DNA of 64,000 bases from Ignelater luminosus (Eukaryota > Arthropoda > Insecta > Coleoptera > Elateridae): positions 115,335 through 179,334 of the forward strand of contig VTPC01004094.1 in the NCBI GenBank assembly GCA_011009095.1, in the 5' to 3' direction. A program made the position numbers and the translations under genes. Positions within the stretch are counted from its first letter, which is position 1; every line of letters starts with the position of its first letter. The notes under the pieces are model-generated. The model had not been told where the DNA came from, did no database searches, and saw only the letters and a program-made list of their open reading frames with translations. Shown one piece after another: positions 47,481 through 57,700 of this stretch.

Positions 47481-50400
47481 ACCCTTAAAATCAAAATAAA
47501 GACCGTATCCCAGCCAAAAACAAAAAATCTGGTATAGAAAATCATTAGGTTAGCTGGGCATAGGTTGTACAAACTTTTATGATAATCAAACCACTAGAGC
47601 AAGATTTAGTCTTATCTAACTTTAAGTATCGCGGATGGTATTACTATCATTATTACCAGGAAAAAATCTAAATAACAGATGTACCAATTAGATATCCTAC
47701 AAGCAGAAATAGAGATACAATGTCAAAATTCAAATTCAAAATAATAAAATTTAGAAACTATGCATTCCTGAGTGAAGGCAGAAGAAGAAAACTTGAGTAT
47801 ACAGTGATAAGATAGCTAAATAGTGATAACGTCATAAAACTAAGGTGGTGCTACAAAATGCAACAGATTCAATCATAACTTCGAAGAACGTCAGAGTAAC
47901 TAATTATGTCAAAAGTGTGCCAGTCTCCATCGAACTAATCAGTGTTGTGTGTTGTGCGAAAGTATGAAGATCGTGATTGTAAATTCTTCATGCTCCTCAC
48001 ATTTCTTGCTTCTTCTGGTGGTCCTGCCACCCTAGATAGAAATGGAAGTTCGTATCCAGGACTGCAGGTTGAAATCGAAGTTTCACGAACTCAGAAAACC
48101 AATTGGAACACCTAGCTTAGCGGTTCGACAGCTGTCCACGCTGAGGAAAGTGATTGAACTGGACTTGGTAATTCTGTCAACATCAACTTCATCTAACGTT
48201 GAAGATTCCATTTCATTTAGAAATCTTAGAAACTGTAAACAAGGCAAAATTTGCGTAGTTGGCTAAGGAAGACTAAGCAATGCGATTATTATGTATTGAG
48301 ATTTTTAATGAGATTTTGGTTTGCCTGAAAGTTTCAGTTTTTAGAATTTTAGGTGAAAAGGCATTTAGTACGGTCTTCAGTTTTCTTTGCGTACCAGGAA
48401 ACAACGTTAATCATAACCAGCAAATTGGTAGACGTAAAACTGATGAAGATGAACCGCAGAAATAGAAAAAACTGAAACTCAAAATTATAACATAAATCAT
48501 GATATGTAGGATATATAGATCATTCAGCACGCAAACATTATTTTGGTGCCGAACGCGATAAAGTAGATTCCTTTCCTAGTGTGGTGCAAAAAAGACCTTG
48601 CAAATTTGCAAATATTATGTAATATACAGGAAGATTTATAAAACACAGTTGTAACTTATATACGTTACTGTTAGTGGGCAGGATTACTATTTGCCTACAA
48701 TATTTCGAAGTTTATCTACTGTTTGATCAACCTTGAAGTGCATAAAGATCATAAAACAACTAGAACTGAAGTAAGGACACATACAAATAGTGAATGTGAC
48801 TAATCTTAATTCAGACCCTCATGTTACGACCTCCTACTCTTATAACCTAAAGTGTCCATAAAATAGCAATGTAAGAAAGTAATATATATTCTTGGATTGC
48901 AGAAAGTTTAAGAGAAACCAGGAAGTAAACAAATATAAAATCCAGATAACAAAAGAAATGATTGTTAATAAAGTTGCTACCTAATCGTCTCAGTTAACTT
49001 TATTGGAGGACATAAAACAAGCGTGAAAGTTTCAAAAATAAACATATTGTAGGCACGTTAAAGGAAGAACATTAGCGGAGTGTCGTGGGCATATTGTGAA
49101 TTATTACAGGTATAGAAATGCTCTGATTATGCACACGCTAAACATGTTTGTCCTATATTTAATATAATTAAGTAGAGAAATTAATTTTTTCGTCGATAGT
49201 AATTCATATAAAAAGATAGGAGACTGGATTTGTGATAAACGGAATTAATTTGTTACTCATCCTTTTTACATTAAAATTACCGTTTATCTACATAATTACA
49301 CAAGTATCTTCTGATTAGTGACAATATACTATACCACTAAATGACGAATTAATCATTTTAACTCAAAACACGATTTCCATTTGCCAATTTCGCATTATAA
49401 TAAAACGAATAATGAGCGTAATAATTAAAATTAATATTTACTGCCTGCCATATTGTGAGAAATTAACCATTTATAAACTGCATTCAATAGGAAAAAATAA
49501 GGACAAACATATTGGCCATTAAACATCTCTTTAATTATCTCGAGTTAATTGTTCAATATTTGTTTAATTATTTCATTTAGCGGATTATTAAAATATTTTT
49601 ATTGTCACAAATGAAACTAACTAGAGACGGGGTCGTGCTGATTTCTTTAATTATGAAGGTTGTAGAAGGTTGAATTGAAAAGTTGTATTATGCTAGTATA
49701 TGAGTCATTGTTGCGTAAATAAAAGGCATAGAGATCCGCGATGGTTTGTCGATTATTATATATTATTGTTAATGGTTCTTTCACTTTTAACGTTGGCAAT
49801 ACGGCAATCAGAAAAAGGTAAATGTGTGCATGATTTATTATTAGAATCCACGCTAAATGATCACAATTACTGTATAGGCGTTATTTAATCTATCACATGG
49901 TGTTCGATTAATTAATAAATTATCATTATTGTTTATCAGAGACAGTTGTTTATCAATATGTTGTTAGTGATGCAATGCTAATGACAATAAACAGGTAATG
50001 CTCTTTATTCAGTCTTGATGTAAAACAAAAGTTGCACAAAACGGATACTCCAAATTGCACTTTCATATTACACTATTCTTTTACAATACAGAAAAACTGT
50101 AATAAAGAAATACCACAAAAAAAACCTCAACAACAACTTTGGAATCTACAGTCTTTCTTTCCATTGTTATCTTTTTTTACATGTATAGCAACTGATCAGT
50201 GATCTTTCCTGACATTTAGATCTATGATTTATAACATCCTCAAGTTAGTCATACAAATGTAATTTATTTCATTTTTATTTTCGTATTGCAAATATGTATA
50301 TACATGTACACCCAACAGCATGTGAATTTAAAATTAAACATAGAAGTGTAATACGTACTAAAACTAGGCTATGAAAAGTAAGAAAACTTGAACAAATAAA

Positions 50401-50639
50401 GGCGAACTATAATATTCCAATCATTACTGATTATGCAAACTTCAAGTTAATATCCAAGCCCTAATACTTAGGGGGCGGCCTTGTGTTGCAGACAAAGAAT
50501 TTCTTGTCAGCAAAGATAAATTAAATGAAAGCGTACGCAACACTTCGTCCTAATCCAAATCAGGCCAGTAGCTAATCATATCGTACAAGGAACATTCAAT
50601 AAGTAGAAAAAAACACGAGTTATCAAAGAAAAATGTTTA
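47481..50639. other. No gene seen
   Basis: No recognisable coding. A 74-residue frame (48042-48266) and a 61-residue frame (48280-48465) lack motifs. Confidence 0.45.
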
Positions 50640-51015
50640 ATTTGAAAGAAATTCGTTTGGTTGATCATTGCTTGAAAAACGCTATTCAGGAAAAACTTTC
50701 TTCAAAACTTAAAACAGGAATTATCCAAATGAGCCAGATCAGGACTGTAGAGTGTATGGTTTAGCTGCTGAAACCCACATTATCCAATAACAGCTTGCGC
50801 TTTTCTGTGTACTGGTTTATCCTCATGAGATTTTCTCGTTTTTTCTTTCCTTTCCATTGTGTTAGCGTAGCTCTTTCCAGTTATGGTTATCTGATGAGGC
50901 ATGAACTGTAGAGGCAAAAGTCGTATCCCAGAAGACAGTTGTCATGATTTTGTTTGCAAATTTTTCCCCTTTGGACTTCTTAGAACAACTGCAAGAGAAA
51001 GTTTTGTGCTTTTGA
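50640..51015 (-). pseudogene. Degenerate mariner (DD34D-like) transposase fragment
   Basis: Read on the minus strand, SKKSKGEKFANKIMTTVFWD (50925-50990) matches the mariner block PKKxKxxxSAxKVMATVFWD, which contains the second half of the catalytic domain. About 190 bp further, HSPDLAHLD (50723-50749) matches the SPDLAPSD block with the third catalytic Asp. The distance between blocks is shorter than in intact mariners, so part is deleted, and a stop lies just before HSPDL. No terminal repeats were recognised. It is inactive. Confidence 0.55.
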
Positions 51016-51338
51016 GCTTCTCCAAGTTGTCCTGACAGCATCGAAGCTTTGTACCAATCTTGCATTAACCTTGGAAGCATCCGACTAATGATACTTGCTA
51101 CTGCCTACAGGTAACCATAAGGACAAAAACTAACTTTCGTCAGAAATTTTGTACGAGTTAGTAAAAATCAACAAACTTTACCGAAAGAAAGTTACGACTT
51201 AAAATCAAAAGGTTCTTTCTTAATTCAACTCTCATAAGTATCAGAATCTGACTGTCATTAAAAAAAAGCCAAGTCTTAAGAAAGAACAGTACACTGTTAT
51301 TCGACCCTAAAATTCTAGGCCTAACGTTTATTTTGATT

Positions 51339-51466
51339 ACTTCCGTATACCCGCCTACCACAGATCAGGTCAGTTGAGGTGTCATGGTCAGGCTTATCGA
51401 GGGGTTTACAAGGATGCTGAGTCTAGATGTCGGAGAAGCCCCGTTCAAAAGTTACGAGCATTTTTC
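51339..51466 (+). repeat. Composite repeat D, unit 1
   Basis: Begins ACTTCCGTATACCCGCCTAC and contains CAGATCAGGTCAGTTGAG, GGTCAGGCTT, CTGAGTCTAG and GAGAAGCCCCGTTCAAAAG. It is repeated directly at 51484 and inverted at 51696-51825. Confidence 0.8.
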
Positions 51467-51483
51467 TAAAGAGCCGCTTCTAC

Positions 51484-51580
51484 TACTTCCGTATCCTTCG
51501 CCTACCACAGATCAGGTCAGTTGAGCTTTCATATTGTCAGGCTTGTCACGGAGGTACTGAGTCTAGGTGCCACGAAAATC
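51484..51580 (+). repeat. Composite repeat D, unit 2 (partial)
   Basis: Direct copy of unit 1 up to GTACTGAGTCTAGGTGCCA, then diverging before the telomere-like tract. Confidence 0.8.
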
Positions 51581-51601
51581 TAACGTACGGTTCTGTGGAA
51601 T

Positions 51602-51691
51602 AAACTAACCTAACCTAAACTAACCTAACCTAACCTAACCTAAACTAAACTAACCTTTAGTCTAACCTAATGTAACCTCTAACCTAACCTG
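51602..51691 (-). repeat. Interstitial telomere-like (TTAGG)n tract, degenerate
   Basis: About 90 bp consisting mainly of CCTAA units on the plus strand, i.e. (TTAGG)n on the minus strand, with perfect runs such as CTAACCTAACCTAACCTAAC plus AAACT variants. TTAGG is the telomeric repeat of most insects. It lies between units 2 and 3 of composite repeat D. Confidence 0.85.
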
Positions 51692-51695
51692 TAAC

Positions 51696-51825
51696 TTAAA
51701 TGCTCATAGCTTTTTAACGCGGCTTCTCTGGCACCTAGACTCAGTACTCCCGTAACCCTGTCGACAAATCTGACAATATGACACCTCAAATAACCTGATC
51801 CGTGGTAGGTGGGTATACGAAAGTT
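51696..51825 (-). repeat. Composite repeat D, unit 3 (inverted)
   Basis: The reverse complement reads CTTTCGTATACCCACCTACC, then GATCAGGTTATTTGAGGTGTC, ATATTGTCAG, GTACTGAGTCTAGGTGCCA and GAGAAGCCGCG. It is collinear with unit 1 and slightly closer to it at the end than unit 2. Confidence 0.8.
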
Positions 51826-52960
51826 CAGCCTTGATTTCTTTCTTGGTCGTTTAGTTGTCAATTCATGAAAAATTTCAGATGGTACAAAATAAAAAAAGGA
51901 GTAATTTCCAAACAATAGTTGTAAATATCACCAGTCAAAGCTAGTTGAAATTGACATCAGAATTTTAGAACAGCAGATTTCTAAAACATGTGGCAAAATT
52001 GTGCGCTCATCTACGTCTCAGAAAGGCAAGAGCCAGATGGTAAAGTTGGAAAATGGCAGTGCAAAGCTATTTATGTAAAAAGTGGAAAGGTAACAGTCAG
52101 TGTAACACTTTCAGTTACGATCGGCCTGATCCTTAGCTAATTCAAATTGTTTAAATTCTAATCTTCAGTTCTTCATCTTTGTTCTTCTTAAAGTTGCAAC
52201 ATGATTACATAAACCCAGCATACTTTTCCTTACATTCCCTCGGTGAGTTTCTATTACAATTTACCCTGGAAAATATTAATAGAGGCATCTTTGGATTCAT
52301 TCGGTCGTAATTTGAAATGAGACCAAGGTGGAAATTAACAAGGCTATTTTAGTTTTGATAATGAGCTATTGTATTTACTATTGTCTTCAGCTGAAATGAT
52401 TTTGAAATATTTAATTTAGAAATTTAATTTCATATTTGACGTTTTCAGAAGGATAAAAAACCGGACTACTATTATCCCGGAACAAGTTATAGGTAGAACC
52501 TCACTCGCCTGCTTATATGTGAGAATGATCATCGCAAAAAGAGATCTAAACTTATACAGTGATTAAACAATGTGTAAAAAATGGCCTACGTTAGCGGGTT
52601 AGGATGCTTATAAGAAACTCTGTCCCTACAGCACTTCTTTTGACTGCAGCCCTAAGCTGATTTCCTAATCTGCCTAAAAAAAAGTGTGCAATTTAGCGAA
52701 TATGAAATAATAAAGAAGATACGAAAGATATCTTCTGATTGAGCTGAAGCAAAAAGGCATGAAAAGTAAAGAAGTTAATTTGTATTGTTCCGACGCTGGA
52801 AATCAGAAATTGCCCTGAAAGATTTTCTGTCAAAGTTGCTATAGTTATCATCCAAACAGCACTATATAAATTTATTATTTTGATTAATAAAAACATATTT
52901 TGACAAATTCACATTTTAAAATCTATTAGAACTATGTAATAGCCATAAACCTAGCTTCAA
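51826..52960. other. No gene seen; 5' flank of the gene at 52961
   Basis: AT-rich sequence with no recognised exon. It holds the promoter of the following gene, but I cannot name a TATA box or initiator with confidence. Confidence 0.4.
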
Positions 52961-53231
52961 ATGGCTCTTAGAAGTTTATCTCAAATTTCTCGTTTAGAAA
53001 AATTTCTAGTTGCAAATAATTCCGTTAATAAAACTCAAAACAATTTAATAGAAATTAGAAGAAATTTTGGGCGTAAAAAACCCGTCAGCACAAAAAAGAT
53101 TTGCGAAGATAAATGCCCCAATAAAACCTGTAAAAAGCCACCGAAAAAACGATCGTTCTGGGAATATCTTTGTGGTACACAACAATGCCCCAAAACACTT
53201 CCTCCCAAAGAATCATGCAAAATAGAACAAA
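52961..53231 (+). CDS. Shared 5' exon
   Basis: ATG at 52961 is the first in a clean frame. 90 codons plus one base. It reads MALRSLSQISRLEKFL, then a Cys/Lys region with CEDKCPNKTCKKPPKKRSFW and LCGTQQCPK. The donor is CAAA|GTAAGT. There are seven Cys, mostly in spaced pairs. A metal or disulfide role is possible, but no known zinc motif fits exactly. Confidence 0.8.
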
Positions 53232-54718
53232 GTAAGTTAATTTTAGTTAATTTCAAATTTCCTCTCCAACTATTATCGCACAATCCATTTTAGTTTAATT
53301 GGTTTTAGTCTTAAGTTTTTTTGTTTCCATTGTCTGTATCACATTTAATTGTTGATACGATCACGTAACAAACAAGTTCTGTGTTGGAAGATTTCTTATG
53401 TTGGTGGATCGTTTTAGATCGATGTATAGTTGATCCAGATTTAAGAGAGTTTGGAGGAAAAGCTTTCAGGACGTGTGGTGCTGCTTATGTCATCGAGCAC
53501 GAGAAGATACCAAGTGAACCATACGTAATGTCAGCTGAATTAAAAATATTAAAAAGACTCGAGGCAACTTTCGAGAGAAAAAATTGCATAGAAGATCCAA
53601 TGCCGCAATTTACCAGCGCTGCGCAAAGAATGCTCGATTTGTGTGAAAAGAGGTTACATCCAGCATACAAGCGCTATCTAAATGTACCCAGAAGAAGGCC
53701 ACCGAAATGTGCCAAAAAATCATTTCAAAGTCTGTTTGACCCATCGGAGATACCCGTACAAATTAAAAGGAATAAACCGGTTTTGGAAATGAAGAACATG
53801 TATTTTGAATATAAGAGAGTCGAACCACCTGGGAATTTGCCAAAGACGTATTTCAGGAGAAGACAGTTTGCGAAACAAAAGGTTCCCATAATACCTGATG
53901 ATGCTACGCACGAGGCTTCTAGAAAGAAGGCGATATACGATACTCTTTATCAGAAAGAAACGAAATTTTAATCATTTTTATGCAATATAATGAAAATGTT
54001 ATTAAATCTTAAGTTGTAAGCGGTACCAATAAACTCGTTCTTTCTGTAAGAAGAGGTTTCTCTTGTTTTATTTACTATTATTAAAGATACCTTGTCATTG
54101 TTTATTTGTCGATATGATTGTTGCTTATTCTTATTGCTGTAAATATTTTTAGGTCAAAGTACTGAACTTGTACCAGTCCCATACGAAGAAGTAAAAAAAT
54201 ATAGTTCCTGGGGTCCAGCGTATTTAATCCAAAAAGATCTAATACCTTTAAAGATGAAAGAAGAAGCAAAGCAACAACTACAAAATGCAAAGCAAACCCA
54301 AGAAGAAGAACCTGCTCCAAACTTCATGACTGCAGAACAGCGTTTATTGTATTTATCGGATAAAAAGTTACATCCTTTATACAAGATTTATAAAGATTTC
54401 CCCAAAAGGAAAAATTTAGGTCTACCAGAACGCGAGTTTTATAAGACCCGAAGCGGTCCTATTGGCATAGATGAAATTCCACAAGAAATGAAAGTTAATA
54501 GTAATGTAATAAAAGCGAAAAATGCTTTTGATCCCAACCAGAACGTCGAGTCGTTACAAGGTTTAGTCGCCAAGATTGCGGAAATGAGAAAAAATGAAAA
54601 ACCAACTATGGAAGGCGCTATATTAAAAGCAGAGGTTAAGAGTACGAAACAAAAGGCTGCTTTTGATACGGCGCATCAAGAGGACAAATTTTGGTCTGTT
54701 GCGAAAGTCAGAAATTAA
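52961..54718 (+). CDS. Unrecognised Cys/Lys-rich protein gene with two alternative terminal exons
   Basis: Exon 1 (52961-53231, phase 1 donor AA|GTAAGT) can join exon A (53418-53971) for 274 residues or exon B (54153-54718) for 278 residues. Both acceptors (GTTTTAG and ATTTTTAG) match phase 1, both exons end in their own stop, and each is followed by AATAAA (54028 and 54775). Exons A and B are paralogues (FTSAAQRMLDLCEKRLHP versus FMTAEQRLLYLSDKKLHP). The N-terminus is basic, with few acids in the first 35 residues, and could be a mitochondrial presequence. It is followed by a Cys-rich segment. I do not recognise the family. Two tandem genes, the second having lost its exon 1, are an alternative reading. 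Protein-coding status is supported by clean splice phases and by conserved paralogy. Confidence 0.8.
53418..53971 (+). CDS. Terminal exon A
   Basis: The acceptor is GATCGTTTTAG. It completes an Asn codon, then reads RCIVDPDLREFGGKAF, AAYVIEHEKIP, CEKRLHPAYKRYLNVPRRR and ends YDTLYQKETKF. It is 184 codons including TAA. The shared pattern with exon B is AYxIxxxxIP, then QRxLxLxxKxLHPxYKxY, EIPxxxK and DTxxQxxxKF. Confidence 0.8.
54028..54033 (+). promoter_or_regulatory. Poly(A) signal after exon A
   Basis: AATAAA 57 bp after the exon A stop and before exon B. This supports exon A as a true 3' terminal exon. Confidence 0.6.
54153..54718 (+). CDS. Terminal exon B
   Basis: The acceptor is AAATATTTTTAG. 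It completes a Ser codon, then reads QSTELVPVPYEEVKKYSSWG, PAYLIQKDLIP, YLSDKKLHPLYKIYKDFPKR, IDEIPQEMK and ends FDTAHQEDKFWSVAKVRN. It is 188 codons including TAA. It has no initiator of its own at its 5' end, so it depends on an upstream exon. Confidence 0.78.
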
Positions 54719-54774
54719 ATGAATAATTGAGTCGTAGTTAATTTGTGTGTAACTCAAGTATTATTCTATATAAT

Positions 54775-54780
54775 AATAAA
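54775..54780 (+). promoter_or_regulatory. Poly(A) signal after exon B
   Basis: AATAAA 57 bp after the exon B stop, almost the same spacing as after exon A. Confidence 0.6.
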
Positions 54781-57700
54781 GTATTGTAATAACAGAAGTG
54801 TCTTGAAATATTATTAAATTTGACGTGTCGTAAATGCTTCTAGCTGGTGTAGTAGTATATAATGTTAACAATTACTGGTAGGTGATAAAAAACAAAAATA
54901 TTTAATTAAAGCAATCTGATAAGCTAACGGCGGCGTCAAAAGTTAGATAAAGCAACAATATTACCTGAAGCCAGTGGAGACACCTTTAGAATCTAGCGTC
55001 AAACACCATTTTTCCTTTGACTAATATCAAGGTATGTGTTTCCCAACGAAATTGGACCCAGTAGACTCACGACTCTGTTGGCTAGTGCCCATCAATAAAT
55101 TAGTGAATAATTCATCAAATAATTAACGAAGTAATTGGAAGGAGAAGATTTATTGCGGTTTGCTCCAGAGTCAATGTTACTTGTATGTCCTGTGATAAAT
55201 GTGGCACCGGTTAAATATTGTTAATCTTATACTGAATATTCATTTTTAATAATAATATTATCTGTGTTGCTATGTTAAAGAAATGTATAACATTAAAAAC
55301 GATAATATTAGTCAACCGGATTCAGCAGTTTCAACATGCAGTTTTGTTAAAATAGTGAACAGAACGTATGGACTAAATATTTGCAAATCAAAGCAGATCA
55401 AAAGCGGACTGTAGTTCAAGAAGGTTTAACAAATTAAGATGAGACTCTGCAAATCAACTATAAATACTTAAGTAAAAAAGAGACACCAGACTCGTCAAAT
55501 CACTCGTCCAGAAAACCTGTTTTTAGTCATGAAATAACCTTCTTAGTTTGGAATTTCTCTACTCACTAACAGATCAGAAACAAAATATGGTGAATAAAAT
55601 GGAATCGAATTATGGTTATTTCTACAGTGGCAGTTCGGCGTTTCCTGAATGGTATAACAAGGGAATGAAAGGTATAAGATGTCTGGTCGCTCCGAAAGAA
55701 AAGGACAAGGGAGCCTGAAATCGGCCTCGTTACCAAAACTATCTCAGTCCCCGCCAGCTCCACCGCCTCCGTTGGATGCAAAAGCATCCCCACGAGACAA
55801 TCTCACTCTGGCTACGAGGACACCCCAACCACAATTGAGTTTATCTAGAAGACCCAACTTTCAGCATGAACTGGAAAACCTACCGTAACGTATCAAGAGG
55901 AAGATCTTAAACGCTAAATAGAAATCAAAGTTGTCAAGATACGTAGCGACGGTAGAACCATCTTGTGTTTAAAAAATAGACTAACAATATCTAATAACGA
56001 GGCTAATAATTCCATAATGAGCAGATAGCATCAGACGTTTCAGGATTCTAAAATCAATGGTTCCCCACTGATCAGTTTGATCATTGAGTTATAAAGCTTG
56101 GTAAGGTATCCATAAGCAAAATTATGTGTTCGATGGCTTCATAGAAGATAGCTGTTAACATCACGCATTAATAACAGTAATTTTCTTTCATTCATTTTGG
56201 ATTCCGAAAACCAAACATTTTGAAAAGTTAAGAAAAAGGCACAAAAAGAAATGAGCCTGGAAGTTCTATAAGATTCACTTTTACAGTTCATCAGCTTTTC
56301 CACCCAAAGTTTCTCTCACTAACCAGTCTATCAATCAAAAGCAACTAGGGAATCAGCTGATATCTACTCACACTTTCTTTTGGATGTAGAGAGGCAAGTT
56401 AGATCCCAAATTGGTACACATAGATATAAACCTACAAGCCTACTAAATATGCAAACCTGTTTTGTCGTTATACGAGCAACCTCGGCTTCGGATATCTATC
56501 TCTGACTTAGATGAACATCCTACACTTAGCAGTTTTTCAAAGAAAATTGCAGTTAAACTGCAGCAACAACTCATTGGAAAAACGGTTTCAGCAAAAGTAA
56601 AGTAAAACATTCTAAATCCACTTTTAAGGATAAGAGAAAATCTCTAAGGAATTATCAAAGGAATATCTTGATAGTTAAGAATTGTAAAAATAAAAAGCAA
56701 GAGATGCACTAAATGAAAACATGAGTTTGAACCTTTCTCTTGTGTATGCATAAAAACTAGAGCATTTGTTAATAAGCGAGGTGACTGGAAGACATGATCA
56801 AAAGATCGATCGCCGAAAACCTTAAAGTATGACGTGTAAAAAAGTCTTGGCGTAGATAAAATTGACTTTCTCACTTTTCGTTGCAAAAACTTCATTTAAA
56901 GTTGCAATGGACGTGTTTAAGCTGGGAGGTTTAGAAAAGCGCTAGACTAAAACAGAACTGTGGACGTAAATGGGTTCAAATGGTATAAAAGTAGAATGAC
57001 CCTTGATTTTGTACAAAGAGAGAAAAGTACTGTTCGTGAACACGGAGGACCTTCTCAGTGATCAATGATCATCTATCGCTGTTAGAATTGACCAATTGGC
57101 AGATACCAATGTGCAGGACGTTCCTTAAAGAATAGAACAAAATCGTTTAACGCTTGGTTTCAGTCTCAATCTGACTAAGAAGGGCGTTGTTAACAATTTG
57201 AATATTCTACTGCTCAAGATTGTAGTGATAAAAGAAGTCTAACTTGTGTTTAAATTGTTGGGTGGTCTGTAACTATTCTGTTCATCAATCGCTAAATTGT
57301 TTTAAAAAAAAAATAATTGTGATTTTAAAAAACTTTAAAATCTTAGCTTAAGAACAGCTGAGCCGATTTCGTTGATTGGTGTAATATTTAAAGAGACTAT
57401 TCCGAAACATAGAAACATGGAAACGAAAAATCAGGCGGAAACAGAATTTTGTTTTTAGAAACACAGAAAGGAAAGCTATAAAAGTGACAAATCTCAAATT
57501 TTAGATTTCTGTAAACTGGCCAACTTGGGAATAAAGGTCAACGCAAGAACTAGAAGGTAGAAGCCATCTGTGCTTGTTTGTACACTAAAATCAAAAAATA
57601 GCTTTCCTGTTGCAAACTTGGTTTGTTGTGCATCAAAACTTTACATTTCATAACATAGACGAAACGCTAGAGATTCTTTGTTGGGAATGCTTTAACACAG

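Noticed and set aside
55566..55888. Pro-rich plus-strand frame and overlapping minus-strand frame in a GC-richer patch
   Set aside because: No domain on either strand and no clear splice sites. Could be an old repeat, but no second copy in the window.
57100..57220. Faint LINE-like block (LADTN then LTLGFSLNLTKKG)
   Set aside because: Too short, with a stop between the parts and no neighbouring reverse transcriptase blocks found.
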